This document shows, in pieces, positions 35,523 through 45,490 of a stretch of DNA of 64,000 nt. The translations under genes and the position numbers were made by a program. The notes beneath the pieces were generated by a model. That model was not told the origin of the DNA, did not search any database, and saw only the letters and a program-made list of their open reading frames with translations. The stretch covers positions 1-64,000 of the forward strand of contig NZ_WOCA01000003.1 in NCBI RefSeq assembly GCF_009728145.1. Direction: 5' to 3'. Positions within the stretch are counted from its first letter, which is position 1. The number at the start of each line of letters is the position of its first letter. The DNA comes from Ornithinibacillus caprae (lineage in GTDB: Bacteria > Bacillota > Bacilli > Bacillales > Amphibacillaceae).

Positions 35523-38027
35523 TCATCTAACCAATAGTTCACTTACCACCCGAAACACCTTAGAAGGCTGCTCCCTCAATAACTTTAATGAAATTTCAGT
35601 ATCAGTCTCTCCCCTAGTTATTACAACCTTCTCTTCTTTTTGATCGATCATAACTATCAAACCAAGCACTTCAAATTGAGATACTTTTTCAGCCAAATCA
35701 ACACTCGCACTATCTAATTGAAGACTTGAACGCTTGGAGATTCTTCTTAACATTTTCCATATCTTCATTTCTTCGGGTGATTTCATAAAAAGTTCAGGAA
35801 GTTCAGTAGCTTCTTTTAAGTTATATAAGGTAGTCATCATATAATGCATAATCCCATACTTAACTGGCTTAATAGCTTTATCGAGTGACTTCCATAACTT
35901 AACTTCAAACACAACATACTTTCCAGTGCTACTAACAACGCTAAAATCATTACCGTTACTAAATTTTATTTCCTCGATTTCACCAAATAAGGAAACTCCA
36001 TCTTGATTCCCGAATTCTTTCTTTGGAAGATACAGTCCAACATACTTAGCTTCCTGCCAGCCCGCTCTTAAATTTTCTAACGGGATAATAAATCTTTTGT
36101 TCTTCAGACTGTCTTGATAAGTGGCATCGTTTTCCACTTTTCCTATTAAAACCTTCTCTTCTAAAGAAGACTGCCACGTGTCTAATGTACCTTTTGGAAG
36201 AATCCCCTCTTCTTGCAATTCCTCTGGACTTTTCTCAATCAACCTTTCGATAAATTGCTCTACTAATCGTGTGCTATTTGGTAAGAAAGGAAATCCACCA
36301 ATATTTACCTGGTCTATACTTTTATAAAAGTCATGCTCCTCATAACCCTCTTCATCAAACCAAGGAAATAAAACATACGCTCCAAATGAGTATCTTTCGT
36401 ATGGCCCATTCTCTTTTTGAACCAATGCATCCCTATAGCGGTGCATCGTATTGATATCTTCTTCTAAAGGTCCGGGTTGTAGGTAATTTCGCTTATAATA
36501 GGTACCTTCCGCTGCAAAATCAATTCGGTACTTCGCATCAAAAATATAATGATAGGCGTGATTTTTACCATTTTTCTCGATACTTAGTATGGAATCAGGC
36601 TTTTGTGATACAGTAGGAAGTTTCCGGTTTGCCTTTTGAAAATGCAAGGTGACCTTCTCACTAGTAACTGGATGTTTAAATACTCTTTTAGCAGAAGCAG
36701 TTTCATCCAACCGCACAATTAGCCCGCTACGTTTTACCTTTATAATATCTTGACTGACCATTGGGTATTTTGCAGCTAGGATTTGTCCCAACTTTATAAA
36801 TGTCCAATATTCATATAAGGTAGCAACATCTTTAACAGACATATTATAAAGTTGTCCATGAAGAATAAGTCCGCGAGATACTGTTAAATAAATTTTATAA
36901 ACATCCCTATAACCTGGTGCCATCTGCATAACTAAGCTCATAACAGAACGATCAAGTTCATCCACTTGTCTCCAAATGGGGGACCTAATTTTCCCTTCAA
37001 GCTTTGTCCTCATCTGACTTATTTTTTGAAGGAGATCAGCATCATTTTCTTTTTTATAAGGATGATTTGGTGATTCGATCGTATCTAGTAGACCATCTAA
37101 TTTATTCACTAACCGCTTCATCATATATTTAATAAATTGATTTTCTAACGTATTATAAGACAATTCCTTTTTCACATTAAGACCGTGTTCAGGCATCATC
37201 TTCTGCCCATTTATTGATAGTCCGTCTAAAACTTTTCGAAACAGTTGGGGTCGTTTCCTTAAATAGTTACGCCCTAAAGCATCTACTTTCTTCAGTTGAT
37301 CTCCCCTCACCTTTTTATAGGTTTTGATTAATTGGTGGTGAGGTTGTCTCTCAATCACGTTGATCGAATTCATCAGACTGGTGAAATGATTATCAAATAA
37401 ACGATAAAATTCTGACCACGTAGGTTGTGAAGTTATCGAAGTCGTCGCACCTAAATAAGTCTTTTTAATAAAATCGTACGCTAGATTGTATACTTCTTCG
37501 TTCACTTCTTCTAATAGCTTTTTGTAATCCTCTTTATAATTTAACTTAATGGGATAAATCTCCATCGTAACTTGAAGTAAAACAGTCTTATTTTCATCAT
37601 GAATTTCAAAAGTCGAATATCCTACTTCATTTTGAAACTGAAGGTTTCCCATCAACACTTGGTGTGGGTGTGTGCCAACACTTGTAACAGCTTTACGTAA
37701 AGCCGGATGCTCATGATAGAAGGATAGCTTCTTATCACTTTTTGGTGTAATTACTAATTGATAGACTCGATTTTCAAAAAATATAGGAGCTACATGTAAA
37801 TTACTTGTCAATTTTTCCTCTTTCAAATCATAGATTAATACCGATTGAACACCTTCTCCTGTTGCGGAAAACTCCATCGTTTCTTCTATTTCAATCATTT
37901 TATAGTTTTGTAAACCCTCATACCTATCGTGAAAAGGTTTACCCTTTATATATAAATGGAAATCGTTCGTTTCTATTTCTACTAATTCCGTATCCTCATT
38001 AACCGATCCAGAAAGAAGTGAAGCCAT
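35523..38027 (-). CDS. DUF2357 McrC-like nuclease subunit
   Basis: ATG 38027 follows AAGGGGG by 7 bases, giving 834 residues; it overlaps the McrB-like gene by 29 bases. The first part (to about 190) is a beta-rich DUF2357 domain (FHLYIKGKPFHDRYEG, HPHQVLMGNLQFQNEVGYSTF). A long helical region follows (LGRNYLRKRPQLF, LENQFIKYMMKRL). A PD-(D/E)XK core is visible: P477-D478 in KPDSIL and D497-A-K499 in FDAKYR. It is the nuclease that would be driven by the AAA+ partner, as McrC is by McrB. The C-terminal 200 residues have a second beta-rich region of unknown role. Confidence 0.8.
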   Translation of the reverse strand: MASLLSGSVNEDTELVEIETNDFHLYIKGKPFHDRYEGLQNYKMIEIEETMEFSATGEGVQSVLIYDLKEEKLTSNLHVAPIFFENRVYQLVITPKSDKKLSFYHEHPALRKAVTSVGTHPHQVLMGNLQFQNEVGYSTFEIHDENKTVLLQVTMEIYPIKLNYKEDYKKLLEEVNEEVYNLAYDFIKKTYLGATTSITSQPTWSEFYRLFDNHFTSLMNSINVIERQPHHQLIKTYKKVRGDQLKKVDALGRNYLRKRPQLFRKVLDGLSINGQKMMPEHGLNVKKELSYNTLENQFIKYMMKRLVNKLDGLLDTIESPNHPYKKENDADLLQKISQMRTKLEGKIRSPIWRQVDELDRSVMSLVMQMAPGYRDVYKIYLTVSRGLILHGQLYNMSVKDVATLYEYWTFIKLGQILAAKYPMVSQDIIKVKRSGLIVRLDETASAKRVFKHPVTSEKVTLHFQKANRKLPTVSQKPDSILSIEKNGKNHAYHYIFDAKYRIDFAAEGTYYKRNYLQPGPLEEDINTMHRYRDALVQKENGPYERYSFGAYVLFPWFDEEGYEEHDFYKSIDQVNIGGFPFLPNSTRLVEQFIERLIEKSPEELQEEGILPKGTLDTWQSSLEEKVLIGKVENDATYQDSLKNKRFIIPLENLRAGWQEAKYVGLYLPKKEFGNQDGVSLFGEIEEIKFSNGNDFSVVSSTGKYVVFEVKLWKSLDKAIKPVKYGIMHYMMTTLYNLKEATELPELFMKSPEEMKIWKMLRRISKRSSLQLDSASVDLAEKVSQFEVLGLIVMIDQKEEKVVITRGETDTEISLKLLREQPSKVFRVVSELLVR

Positions 38028-40071
38028 CAATCTGCCCCCTTCTAAGCATCTCATGTACTTTCTTCGCAGATTTTGGATATTTGGCGTTTTCTAAAATCTC
38101 TGCTTGATTTTCCGGTTCTTCCTCTTCAAATTGATGATTCGTGCAGTATTCATAAATACTTTCCAATACTTTAAAAGCTCTAGGTTCACTTGCAGTGATT
38201 CTTGGTAATATCTTTTGATGTAATTGATAATCAAATGCATTATCAAATCCCATCAAATACCTACTGTAAATTAAATAGAAACAAATTTCATCGCGAACCC
38301 TGTATCCGATGTGAGCCTGAATTGGAGTAAGAATCTTATTTATTTCTAGCAGCCTATCCGTGACATCATGGATAATTTGTTGGTGTTTGTCATATGCATC
38401 TTTTAAATAAAGGTATTGCGATTGAATTCGTTCATTTGGTAACTGTATCGAACCAACATCACTCGCACTAGAAAAATTAAACCCATCTAATTTTACTTCA
38501 TTGAATTCAATCGTATTTGCGCGATCCAATACCTTCTTACTAAATGGATGAGTCGTTTCATCCATATTAACCGTACCTATAACATACAAGTTTGGTGGAA
38601 TAGTTATTTCTTCATTTAACTGCTCCTGTGGTATTAAAGCAGAAGTTTTTATTTCTCCGTCTTTCCACTTTCTACTTTCTATTACACTTAAAAAATCACT
38701 AAAATAGTATTCTACTCGTGCAAGATTCATCTCATCTAATACAACAAAATATGGTCTAGATTCATCATTCTGAGCATCTTGTATGAATGTTGTTAGAGGA
38801 CCAGCTTGGAAGTCCCCCTTAATATCGACATATCCTAATAGGTCTGAACCATCACTCCAGTCCGGCCTAACAGGTACTAACTTAAATCGTCCATTTTCTT
38901 CTGTTGCTCCTATACTTTCCGCAAACAATTCTACTATTTTTGTCTTCCCTGTCCCAGAAATCCCAGACAAGATGACAAACGGTTTTGTTCTTAGCGAGAG
39001 GAAAAGATTCTTTACCTCATCTTCTTTATAATAAAAACCTTTCGAAGATATATAATTATGTATATGATCAACCATTTCCTTATCCGACAGGTATTCCTTT
39101 GAACTTTCACTAGTTTTCTCTTTTGAGGAATCTAAGTTATATTCAGTCATTATTGTTCGCACCTCCACTGGAAAACGATCCGAAAATTGCTGGTATAGAT
39201 TTTGAGCAAATGTGTTGGAAACTGGATAAAAGTATCCTTGGTTAATATCCCCTTTTCTATTAAAAGGGCCAAGTTCATCTAAGCGCCACTGGATAGGAAT
39301 CTCTTCTTTAGCAATGGTCGGTTGTAATTCATAATAACCAAGTGCTAACTTATATCCATTTACTTGCCATTCATCACTGGTAATTTCAGTAGGTTTCTGG
39401 GCTTCAAACGCCTGTTCTTTAACTATTCCAATTGCCCTCACTTCTTTGGCCGAATAGCAAAGCACAATGTCACCAGCTTTGGCTTCTAATAGTCGTTTAT
39501 GATGATCTACCTCTCTCCCATGTTTAGCTTTCTGTGGCGCCCAAAGATAGCCCCCATCTTTTTCCTGATTATGTGTCTTCCCCTGGTTCACCCACCAAAA
39601 AGATGGTTTTCTTGATTTCTTCTTTTTGGTACGAAACTTTACTTTATATACATAAGGCTCATTTGTTTGATAGAAATCGATAAATTCTGCTTTATCTTCA
39701 GGAGTGAAAACAGGTTTCTTAGACTTTTCTTCACGATTTTCTAGTAAATAATTATAAGAAACTGAAAATGATTCTCTTAGATTCTCCTTTAGATTTTTGT
39801 TTTGATCGTATCTTAGTTGCAGAGAACCTTTCTCATAATCTTTTCTTCTGTTATTTACTATCTTAGCTTGGTAAGGTTGATCATTAATTATTAACTTTAC
39901 ATTGGCTTCCTCACCAACTTCTAAAGAATTATTTCCGTTAGCAGTGATAAAATCTCTATGAAACTCATTAGGTATTTGTGAACCATACTCGAAAATAGAC
40001 CAATCTACTTTTTTTGTTGCGATCAAATCTTGTCTTTCGTCCTTTGACCAACTTCTTACTTGTTTAATCAT
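37999..40071 (-). CDS. EVE-domain McrB-type AAA+ GTPase (type IV restriction)
   Basis: Start at ATG 40071, 8 bases after GGTGA; a TTG 15 bases further up is in frame. The 690-residue product has an N-terminal domain of about 150 residues resembling MrcB-N/B3-like DNA readers (FHRDFITANGNNSL). An EVE domain follows at about 158-295 (FWWVNQGKTH, GGYLWAPQKA, AGDIVLCYSAKEVRAIGIV), then a McrB AAA+ module. Its Walker A is GISGTGKT (370-377), Walker B is VVLDEMN (443-449) and the McrB signature is NMDETT (502-507). EVE domains bind modified bases. The protein would recognise modified foreign DNA, move on it and activate the DUF2357 nuclease, whose gene it overlaps. Confidence 0.88.
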   Translation of the reverse strand: MIKQVRSWSKDERQDLIATKKVDWSIFEYGSQIPNEFHRDFITANGNNSLEVGEEANVKLIINDQPYQAKIVNNRRKDYEKGSLQLRYDQNKNLKENLRESFSVSYNYLLENREEKSKKPVFTPEDKAEFIDFYQTNEPYVYKVKFRTKKKKSRKPSFWWVNQGKTHNQEKDGGYLWAPQKAKHGREVDHHKRLLEAKAGDIVLCYSAKEVRAIGIVKEQAFEAQKPTEITSDEWQVNGYKLALGYYELQPTIAKEEIPIQWRLDELGPFNRKGDINQGYFYPVSNTFAQNLYQQFSDRFPVEVRTIMTEYNLDSSKEKTSESSKEYLSDKEMVDHIHNYISSKGFYYKEDEVKNLFLSLRTKPFVILSGISGTGKTKIVELFAESIGATEENGRFKLVPVRPDWSDGSDLLGYVDIKGDFQAGPLTTFIQDAQNDESRPYFVVLDEMNLARVEYYFSDFLSVIESRKWKDGEIKTSALIPQEQLNEEITIPPNLYVIGTVNMDETTHPFSKKVLDRANTIEFNEVKLDGFNFSSASDVGSIQLPNERIQSQYLYLKDAYDKHQQIIHDVTDRLLEINKILTPIQAHIGYRVRDEICFYLIYSRYLMGFDNAFDYQLHQKILPRITASEPRAFKVLESIYEYCTNHQFEEEEPENQAEILENAKYPKSAKKVHEMLRRGQIDGFTSFWIG

Positions 40072-40618
40072 AATTTTTGTCACCAACTTATAATATTTTT
40101 CGTTTCTGTACTGGCTATTCCATGGAGTTTATACAATTAAATATAGAGAGTTAAATTACCCTTCTTCTTAATGTGAATGTTCTGGTTAGTTTGCAAAAGG
40201 GAAAACCACGCTATATCCGATAACAACTGTTTTATACTTTCCAATAGCTTAAATATCCTATCAAAATGTAATATAATATATAAATAATATTTGAAGTATG
40301 TTTAGAACCTTGCCATTACCAATTAATTGTAAACAATCAACTAAAAATAAACTCCTATTTTCATTTCTTTCAAGAACATAGACAGAGCATTTATTATTTC
40401 ACTTGCTAGACAACTATAACTCCGATCACTTTTCCTACAGCTTATATAAGCTACTTTGTTTTTCAGCTTTTCCTCCGAATTCTGTGAGATTATTTAGTAT
40501 ACATTTCGACATTATAATGTAAAATCCCTCCTAAAAGCACTATTAAAAAATAGACCTGATCTTTGGGTTTCCATTACAAAGACCAGGTTCTAATCATTAA
40601 AGAATATAATTTTATACA
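40072..40618. other. AT-rich intergenic region upstream of the mcrB-like gene
   Basis: No open frame with a ribosome site was found. A hairpin at about 40552-40591 (GACCTGATCTTTG with CAAAGACCAGGTT) ends the nuclease-like fragment gene on its right. The promoter of the mcrB-like operon should lie near 40090-40250, but no clear boxes were chosen. Confidence 0.5.
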
Positions 40619-40963
40619 TTAATATGCCTGTATTCCAATTTTCAACAATTTCTTTGGCAAAATATCATCTAGATTTTGTATGTCCCAGTCCTGAATTTCT
40701 ATCAAATTAAACCCATACTTTTCATATATTTTTAACTTTTCTTCTTTTCTTTTTTGATATTTTGGATCATTTTCCAGTCCCCAGTATTCTATGTATACTT
40801 TTCCAACTGGTAAGTAAAAATCAGTGTATACACCTTCTTCTATAGGTAACTTTCTTTCATAAGCATGTATAATTTCAGACATATATAACCAGTTGTCGAT
40901 TAACATCTCAACCCTCGATATATAAAATGATTGGAGGGTTGGAGTATGAATAAAACCAACCAA
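40619..40963 (-). CDS. truncated Vsr/DUF559-like nuclease-fold fragment
   Basis: The product is 114 residues. The readable core is YERKLPIEEGVYTDFYLPVG, KVYIEYWGLENDPKYQKRKEE and KYGFNLIEIQDW. This has the Asp..Glu-x-x pattern of very-short-patch-like PD-(D/E)XK domains (D in TDFYLP, E in YIEYWG), where a W or K follows Glu. Relatives usually carry an N-terminal DNA-binding or zinc region that is missing here, and no ribosome site is evident, so this may be the surviving C-terminal part of a larger protein. A hairpin follows its stop. Confidence 0.5.
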   Translation of the reverse strand: MVGFIHTPTLQSFYISRVEMLIDNWLYMSEIIHAYERKLPIEEGVYTDFYLPVGKVYIEYWGLENDPKYQKRKEEKLKIYEKYGFNLIEIQDWDIQNLDDILPKKLLKIGIQAY

Positions 40964-41206
40964 GATAAAATATTAGATAAAAGAAAGTAATTGTACGAAT
41001 TGCTGAAACTCCTAGTTCACTCTCTAACCAATTAACTCATTCGTATCTAAAGAATATTATCCATGAAAGAAATACTCTTCTGGAGAAACTTTCATCTTTA
41101 CCTAATATTAATGAATATCAAAAATAAATAAGTAATGATAACCCTAAAGATTATTGGATCTGGGCGGTTTTTTTACAAGTTCTCCAAATAAACTAAATCA
41201 CTCCCC
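40964..41206 (+). other. intergenic region with a short orphan coding-like frame
   Basis: On plus, about 40988-41127, the frame reads VIVRIAETPSSLSNQLTHSY, then LKNIIHERNTLLEKLSSLP, to a stop at 41125-41127. The composition looks protein-like, but it has no start codon and a stop lies three codons upstream, so it could be a gene remnant or chance. No other feature was seen. Confidence 0.25.
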
Positions 41207-41533
41207 TCAATCACCAAATGGGTTTTTAAGTTGGTGCCAAAAGCTCTCGCCATTTTTATCCAAACTACTTGAGGTTATCGTATATGTATCCGAGTCACTT
41301 GTTAAATTCAGGGATACTACATCAAACTGATGACCGTCATAAAATTGATATTGGCCAAAGTTTGTCCGTTCTAAAAGCTCAAATTGTTGATTTTCTTTCA
41401 ACGTATTGAAATCATTAGTTAGCATACCCTCTAAATAAAATGTATACTGGCGTGAAAAAGGATAGGCTGGTGATTCAAAAACATTTAAGTACTCCTTAAC
41501 ATTTAATACCATTACTTTACCATATTTCACCAA
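41207..41533 (-). CDS. small protein of unknown function
   Basis: The product is up to 108 residues (ATG 41533, 3 bases after GGTGA); a later ATG at 41512 is possible. It is a soluble, beta-rich acidic protein (YTFYLEGMLTNDF, TNFGQYQFYDGHQFDVVSLNL, SDTYTITSSSLDKN). No Cys, signal or membrane segment. No family is recognised. It is the last small gene before the histidine kinase. Confidence 0.45.
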   Translation of the reverse strand: MVKYGKVMVLNVKEYLNVFESPAYPFSRQYTFYLEGMLTNDFNTLKENQQFELLERTNFGQYQFYDGHQFDVVSLNLTSDSDTYTITSSSLDKNGESFWHQLKNPFGD

Positions 41534-42063
41534 TCATAACGCAGTTTAAATATACTTCTTTCACAAAAAAAGAAACACCTTCGTATTATTGTTCTCAAGT
41601 TGTTGAGAAACCCTTGACAGAAGTTATTTAAAATTAAAATACTACTGCGCTGTTAACTAACGCTTAAAATCACTTTCTGTAGAGTAAAATGAATCATCAT
41701 ACTATCAATAGCTTAAACAAAGAAATATACAGAGCCTGACATAGGCAAAATCGCCTTAGAATGAATAAAACACATGTAATCTATAAATAAATTAATTCAT
41801 GCGTTTTATTTTTCGAGATTTGTGCTTCAATTAATTATTTCACCCTTATACCCGATCTCGTTTATTATTTAATAAGTCTTTACAAGGTATAGGCAGACTT
41901 TCTAATCATATTATTCTGGAGCTAGACGTACAGGGCTATACTAGTTTAATCACTTAATTTATACTTTCCATGTTTTTAGTGGTAGACATTTATGAAGATC
42001 CACTTATAACGACTTTTTTATTTACTTACCTGAAATTTCGAGATGAGGCTCTTTTTACCCATT
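41534..42063. other. intergenic region with no recognised feature
   Basis: These 530 AT-rich bases contain stops in all frames at short intervals. A weak inverted repeat (AAACACATGTAATC.. with TTCATGCGTTTTATTT, about 41766-41815) could end a transcript. No promoter, operator or RNA gene could be supported. Confidence 0.4.
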
Positions 42064-45000
42064 TCACACGGGATAAATAGGTAATTGAACAAAAAATGTG
42101 CTCCCTTTATGTAACTCACTTTCAGCCCAAACATCCCCCTCGTGCGAAAGGATAATTTCCTTTACAATTGATAATCCTAATCCCATACTTCCTAAATTTG
42201 TTTCATTCAAAGGTTTAGCTCCTTGATAGAAACGGTTAAAAATATGCTGCAAAACATCTTCGTTCATTCCTTTGCCATTATCATGAATCTCAACGATAAT
42301 ATGATTGCTAGCTTGATCCAAATGAACGGCGAACATAATTTTTCCATTTGTAGAAGTATACTTAATAGCATTGGAAACTAAATTGGAAAAAACCTGATCC
42401 ATTCTATCTAAGTCTACATAACACACATAGTTATTTAATTGATTGCTAGATTTAATCGATTCGAATTGTCTTCCTGTTTGCATTATCTCTAGCCCAAACT
42501 TATTACAAACCCCTTCAATCCAGTACGCAAGATTAACTTCCTTTTTATTCACATTAATTTTACCAAGCTGTAATTTGGATAACTCAAATAAATCACTAAT
42601 CAAACGATTCAACAGCTGAATCTTGTTCTTAACCATTCCCAAATAGTGGGTGTCATTAGCTGGAATTACTTCTTCTTCTATAGCATGAACATAGCCTTGG
42701 ATAACAGCAACTGGAGTCCCTAAATCATGTGCAATATTTCCCAATAGCTGACGTCTCGACTGTTCCATTCGACTCAACTCAGCATTTGCCTTCTCTAGGT
42801 CGGTGTTTGCTGTTTGCAATTTACGAGTTCGATCATGAACTTTTTCTTCTAATAGCGCATTCATATTTAAAAGCTCTCGATTAATTTGACTTAATTGAAT
42901 CAACGTCTTAACTCTCGCTAATAACTCCTGCTTTTCACTTGGTTTTACCAAATAATCATTAGCACCTACTTGAAATGAAGTAAGCTTGTCGTACAACTGA
43001 TTCTTTGCGGTTAACATTAATATGGGCAGTTCTATTAGTGAATATTTTTTTCGTAGCTCCTTACAAACCTCAAAACCCGACATTTTTGGCATCATAATAT
43101 CAACAATTAATAAATCAACTAAATGATCCTGTTGTATAATTTCCATAACCTCTTCCCCACCTGTAGCAGTTATTACTTCATAACCATCAAGTCTCAATTG
43201 GTTTGATAAAACTTGCAAGTTAACAGGTTCATCATCTGCTATCAATATTTTCGCTTTATTTGTATGATCGGGACTTGAACTTGGGACGTCTAGCTCAATT
43301 ACTTGTTCTGTACGTAATAAAGGTATGATAGAAGCAGATATTTCTTCTAATGATGATTTAGCATTACTATAAGAAATTGGTAGAGTAAAGCTGAATTCCG
43401 AACCAACACCAACCTTGGATGTCACACTAATTTCCCCTCCCTGAAGCTCTACCAATTGCTTCGTTATACTTAAGCCTATACCTGTTCCACTTCTATTTCT
43501 TGTCTTTCCCAATTCTACCTGATAAAAATAATCAAAAATGGACTCTAATTGGTTAGGAGGTATTCCAATTCCCTGATCGGAAATAGTAAATTTTATATGT
43601 TCCTGGACCTTTTCAGCTGTGATCGTAATGTCTCCACTATCTGTGAATTTAATTGCATTTCCTATTAAATTGTAAAAGATTTGTAGCAAGCGATCTCCAT
43701 CAGCATACACATTTGGAATACTAGAATTAACTTGATTCATAAGCTTAACAGGTTTGTTTTTTACTAGAGGCTCACAAATTGTTATGGCTACATTTATTAA
43801 ATCCCTCATATTGACGGAATTTAAATGAATGGTCAAATCATTATTTTTTAACTTCGTAAAGTCTAAAATATCGTTCACCAAATTATTTAATCTTCTTCCA
43901 CTAGTGATAATCATAGAAAGGTGATCCTGCATATCCTTTGATATTTTGTCAGTTGCCCCGTCTCTTAACGTTTCAGCAATTCCAATTATTCCATGCAGAG
44001 GTGTTCGCAATTCGTGCGAAGTAGTTGCGAGAAACTCGTCCTTTAATTTATCAGCGTGCCTTAAATTAGCCAACGCTAGTTCCTGATTCTTTTGTGATTC
44101 TTGTACAGCCTTTTCTTTATCCGCTCGAAGCATATTAATCCGATCTGCAAGAGCTAGAGACAACAGGATAATTTCTAGACAGGCTGCTATCTGCCACACG
44201 TTTTGCGTAAATGCAGTAAGCGCAATGATCCCAGCATCAGCTAATAACGAAAGGATGACTCCAAAGAAGAACAAAAACCAACCAAGAATAAAGAACCTGG
44301 CTTGTCGTACTCCATTTTTTAAACAGAGGATTGCTGAACTTAACACAAAAATAATTGAGCCAATGTAACCGATAACCATAATGTTTAGAGCGAGTTGATA
44401 GAAAAATAACACCAGTACAGCATTACCAAGATTAAACACAATCAGCCCTTTTAAAATCTTTATTCCATTTGGTAATCGCTTCGGTAAATTAAGAAAGCTA
44501 TTGGCAAATAAAAGAGTAGCTATCGCCGCAATATTCATAAAAAAGACGATGGACCTAGTATTCCACCAAGGAGAATTTGGCCATAGATACTGGAAGGCAA
44601 TTCCCTTTAAAGCTAAGGTCACTAGTATGATTAAGATAATATAAAAGACGTAATACAAGTAGCTCATGTGGCGCAATGAGAAATAGAGAAATAGATTATA
44701 GAATGCCATAATGCCTGTTACACCATAAAAAATGCCTTGGAGTAAGAAACTTTGCTGTTTTTCCATAACTAGCCCTGACTGACTTCTAACATAAATTGGC
44801 ATTTGCATAGAGCCTTCCGTTTCAAACCGAAAATAAAATGTTAATTTTTCTCCCGGTTCAATAGAAAACGGATACAAAAAAGTAGGTTGGTGTAGGATTC
44901 TATCATAGAATGGGTACTTAGCACCTAAATGCTGGCTGTCCTCAAGGAGGCCTGACTCATTAAAAACATATATATCTATTTCATGTATAGGTGGATAATC

Positions 45001-45333
45001 TATCTCTAAATATTGATCCGTATAATTTGTATTGTTTATTAATTGAAAGCTAATCCAATACGCAGAGGTGGTGTATCCAAAATTCGGTATTTTTTGTGAG
45101 CTATGGATGAATTGATCTTTTAATGGGGCTTTCCGTACATCTTCTATTGTCCACTTTTTATCTTTATCCTCTAATATAAATAAGTTATTGCTTACTAATG
45201 TTTCATCTTCCCCCATCTGTAGTTTAATCGTATCCATCACGTCATCAGCCAAAACAGATGTACCAAGAAAACATTGACTAATCAAAAATATAATAATAAA
45301 GGCAATAGGCAAATTCAACCGGAAATTCAACAC
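42064..45333 (-). CDS. hybrid sensor histidine kinase with two kinase cores and a receiver
   Basis: The frame is open to an ATG at 45348, but GGGGGGA fits a start at GTG 45333 (or TTG 45330), giving 1,089 residues. Order: signal peptide/anchor, extracellular 7TMR-DISM ligand domain (about 40-175), seven membrane helices (about 185-390), HisKA with H440 (SHELRTP) and HATPase (GTGIGLSI), receiver with D745 (IVDIMMPK), a helix linker, then a second HisKA with H869 (AHDLGTP) and a second HATPase (GMGLGLSIVKEI). It can accept a signal at the surface and pass phosphate internally. No separate response regulator is adjacent; the neighbouring gene is an MFS pump. Confidence 0.88.
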   Translation of the reverse strand: MLNFRLNLPIAFIIIFLISQCFLGTSVLADDVMDTIKLQMGEDETLVSNNLFILEDKDKKWTIEDVRKAPLKDQFIHSSQKIPNFGYTTSAYWISFQLINNTNYTDQYLEIDYPPIHEIDIYVFNESGLLEDSQHLGAKYPFYDRILHQPTFLYPFSIEPGEKLTFYFRFETEGSMQMPIYVRSQSGLVMEKQQSFLLQGIFYGVTGIMAFYNLFLYFSLRHMSYLYYVFYIILIILVTLALKGIAFQYLWPNSPWWNTRSIVFFMNIAAIATLLFANSFLNLPKRLPNGIKILKGLIVFNLGNAVLVLFFYQLALNIMVIGYIGSIIFVLSSAILCLKNGVRQARFFILGWFLFFFGVILSLLADAGIIALTAFTQNVWQIAACLEIILLSLALADRINMLRADKEKAVQESQKNQELALANLRHADKLKDEFLATTSHELRTPLHGIIGIAETLRDGATDKISKDMQDHLSMIITSGRRLNNLVNDILDFTKLKNNDLTIHLNSVNMRDLINVAITICEPLVKNKPVKLMNQVNSSIPNVYADGDRLLQIFYNLIGNAIKFTDSGDITITAEKVQEHIKFTISDQGIGIPPNQLESIFDYFYQVELGKTRNRSGTGIGLSITKQLVELQGGEISVTSKVGVGSEFSFTLPISYSNAKSSLEEISASIIPLLRTEQVIELDVPSSSPDHTNKAKILIADDEPVNLQVLSNQLRLDGYEVITATGGEEVMEIIQQDHLVDLLIVDIMMPKMSGFEVCKELRKKYSLIELPILMLTAKNQLYDKLTSFQVGANDYLVKPSEKQELLARVKTLIQLSQINRELLNMNALLEEKVHDRTRKLQTANTDLEKANAELSRMEQSRRQLLGNIAHDLGTPVAVIQGYVHAIEEEVIPANDTHYLGMVKNKIQLLNRLISDLFELSKLQLGKINVNKKEVNLAYWIEGVCNKFGLEIMQTGRQFESIKSSNQLNNYVCYVDLDRMDQVFSNLVSNAIKYTSTNGKIMFAVHLDQASNHIIVEIHDNGKGMNEDVLQHIFNRFYQGAKPLNETNLGSMGLGLSIVKEIILSHEGDVWAESELHKGSTFFVQLPIYPV

Positions 45334-45389
45334 ACAATATCCCCCCATATATAAAATATATAAAAATTCAGAAAAATAATCAATTTAAT

Positions 45390-45490
45390 GACAAGTGCCT
45401 GTCACTTGTCGGATTTTGTCGATAATTTACCCTTGAGAAATTTAGGGGACAAGGAACTTACGGAGAATGGGACGAGGGACCTGTCCCCAC
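45390..45490. repeat. CGACAAGTG palindrome followed by GGGACAAGG..CCTGTCCCC inverted repeat
   Basis: GACAAGTG at 45390-45397 pairs with CACTTGTC at 45403-45410. A GGGGACAAGGAACTT copy (45447-45461) and its inverse GGGACGAGGGACCTGTCCCC (45469-45488) follow, belonging to the same dispersed family as the GGGTCAGGTCCC repeats. Both lie in the leader region of the MFS gene. Confidence 0.65.

Noticed and set aside
40988-41127. Plus-strand frame as a real gene
   Set aside because: No start codon and a stop three codons upstream; only noted as a possible remnant.
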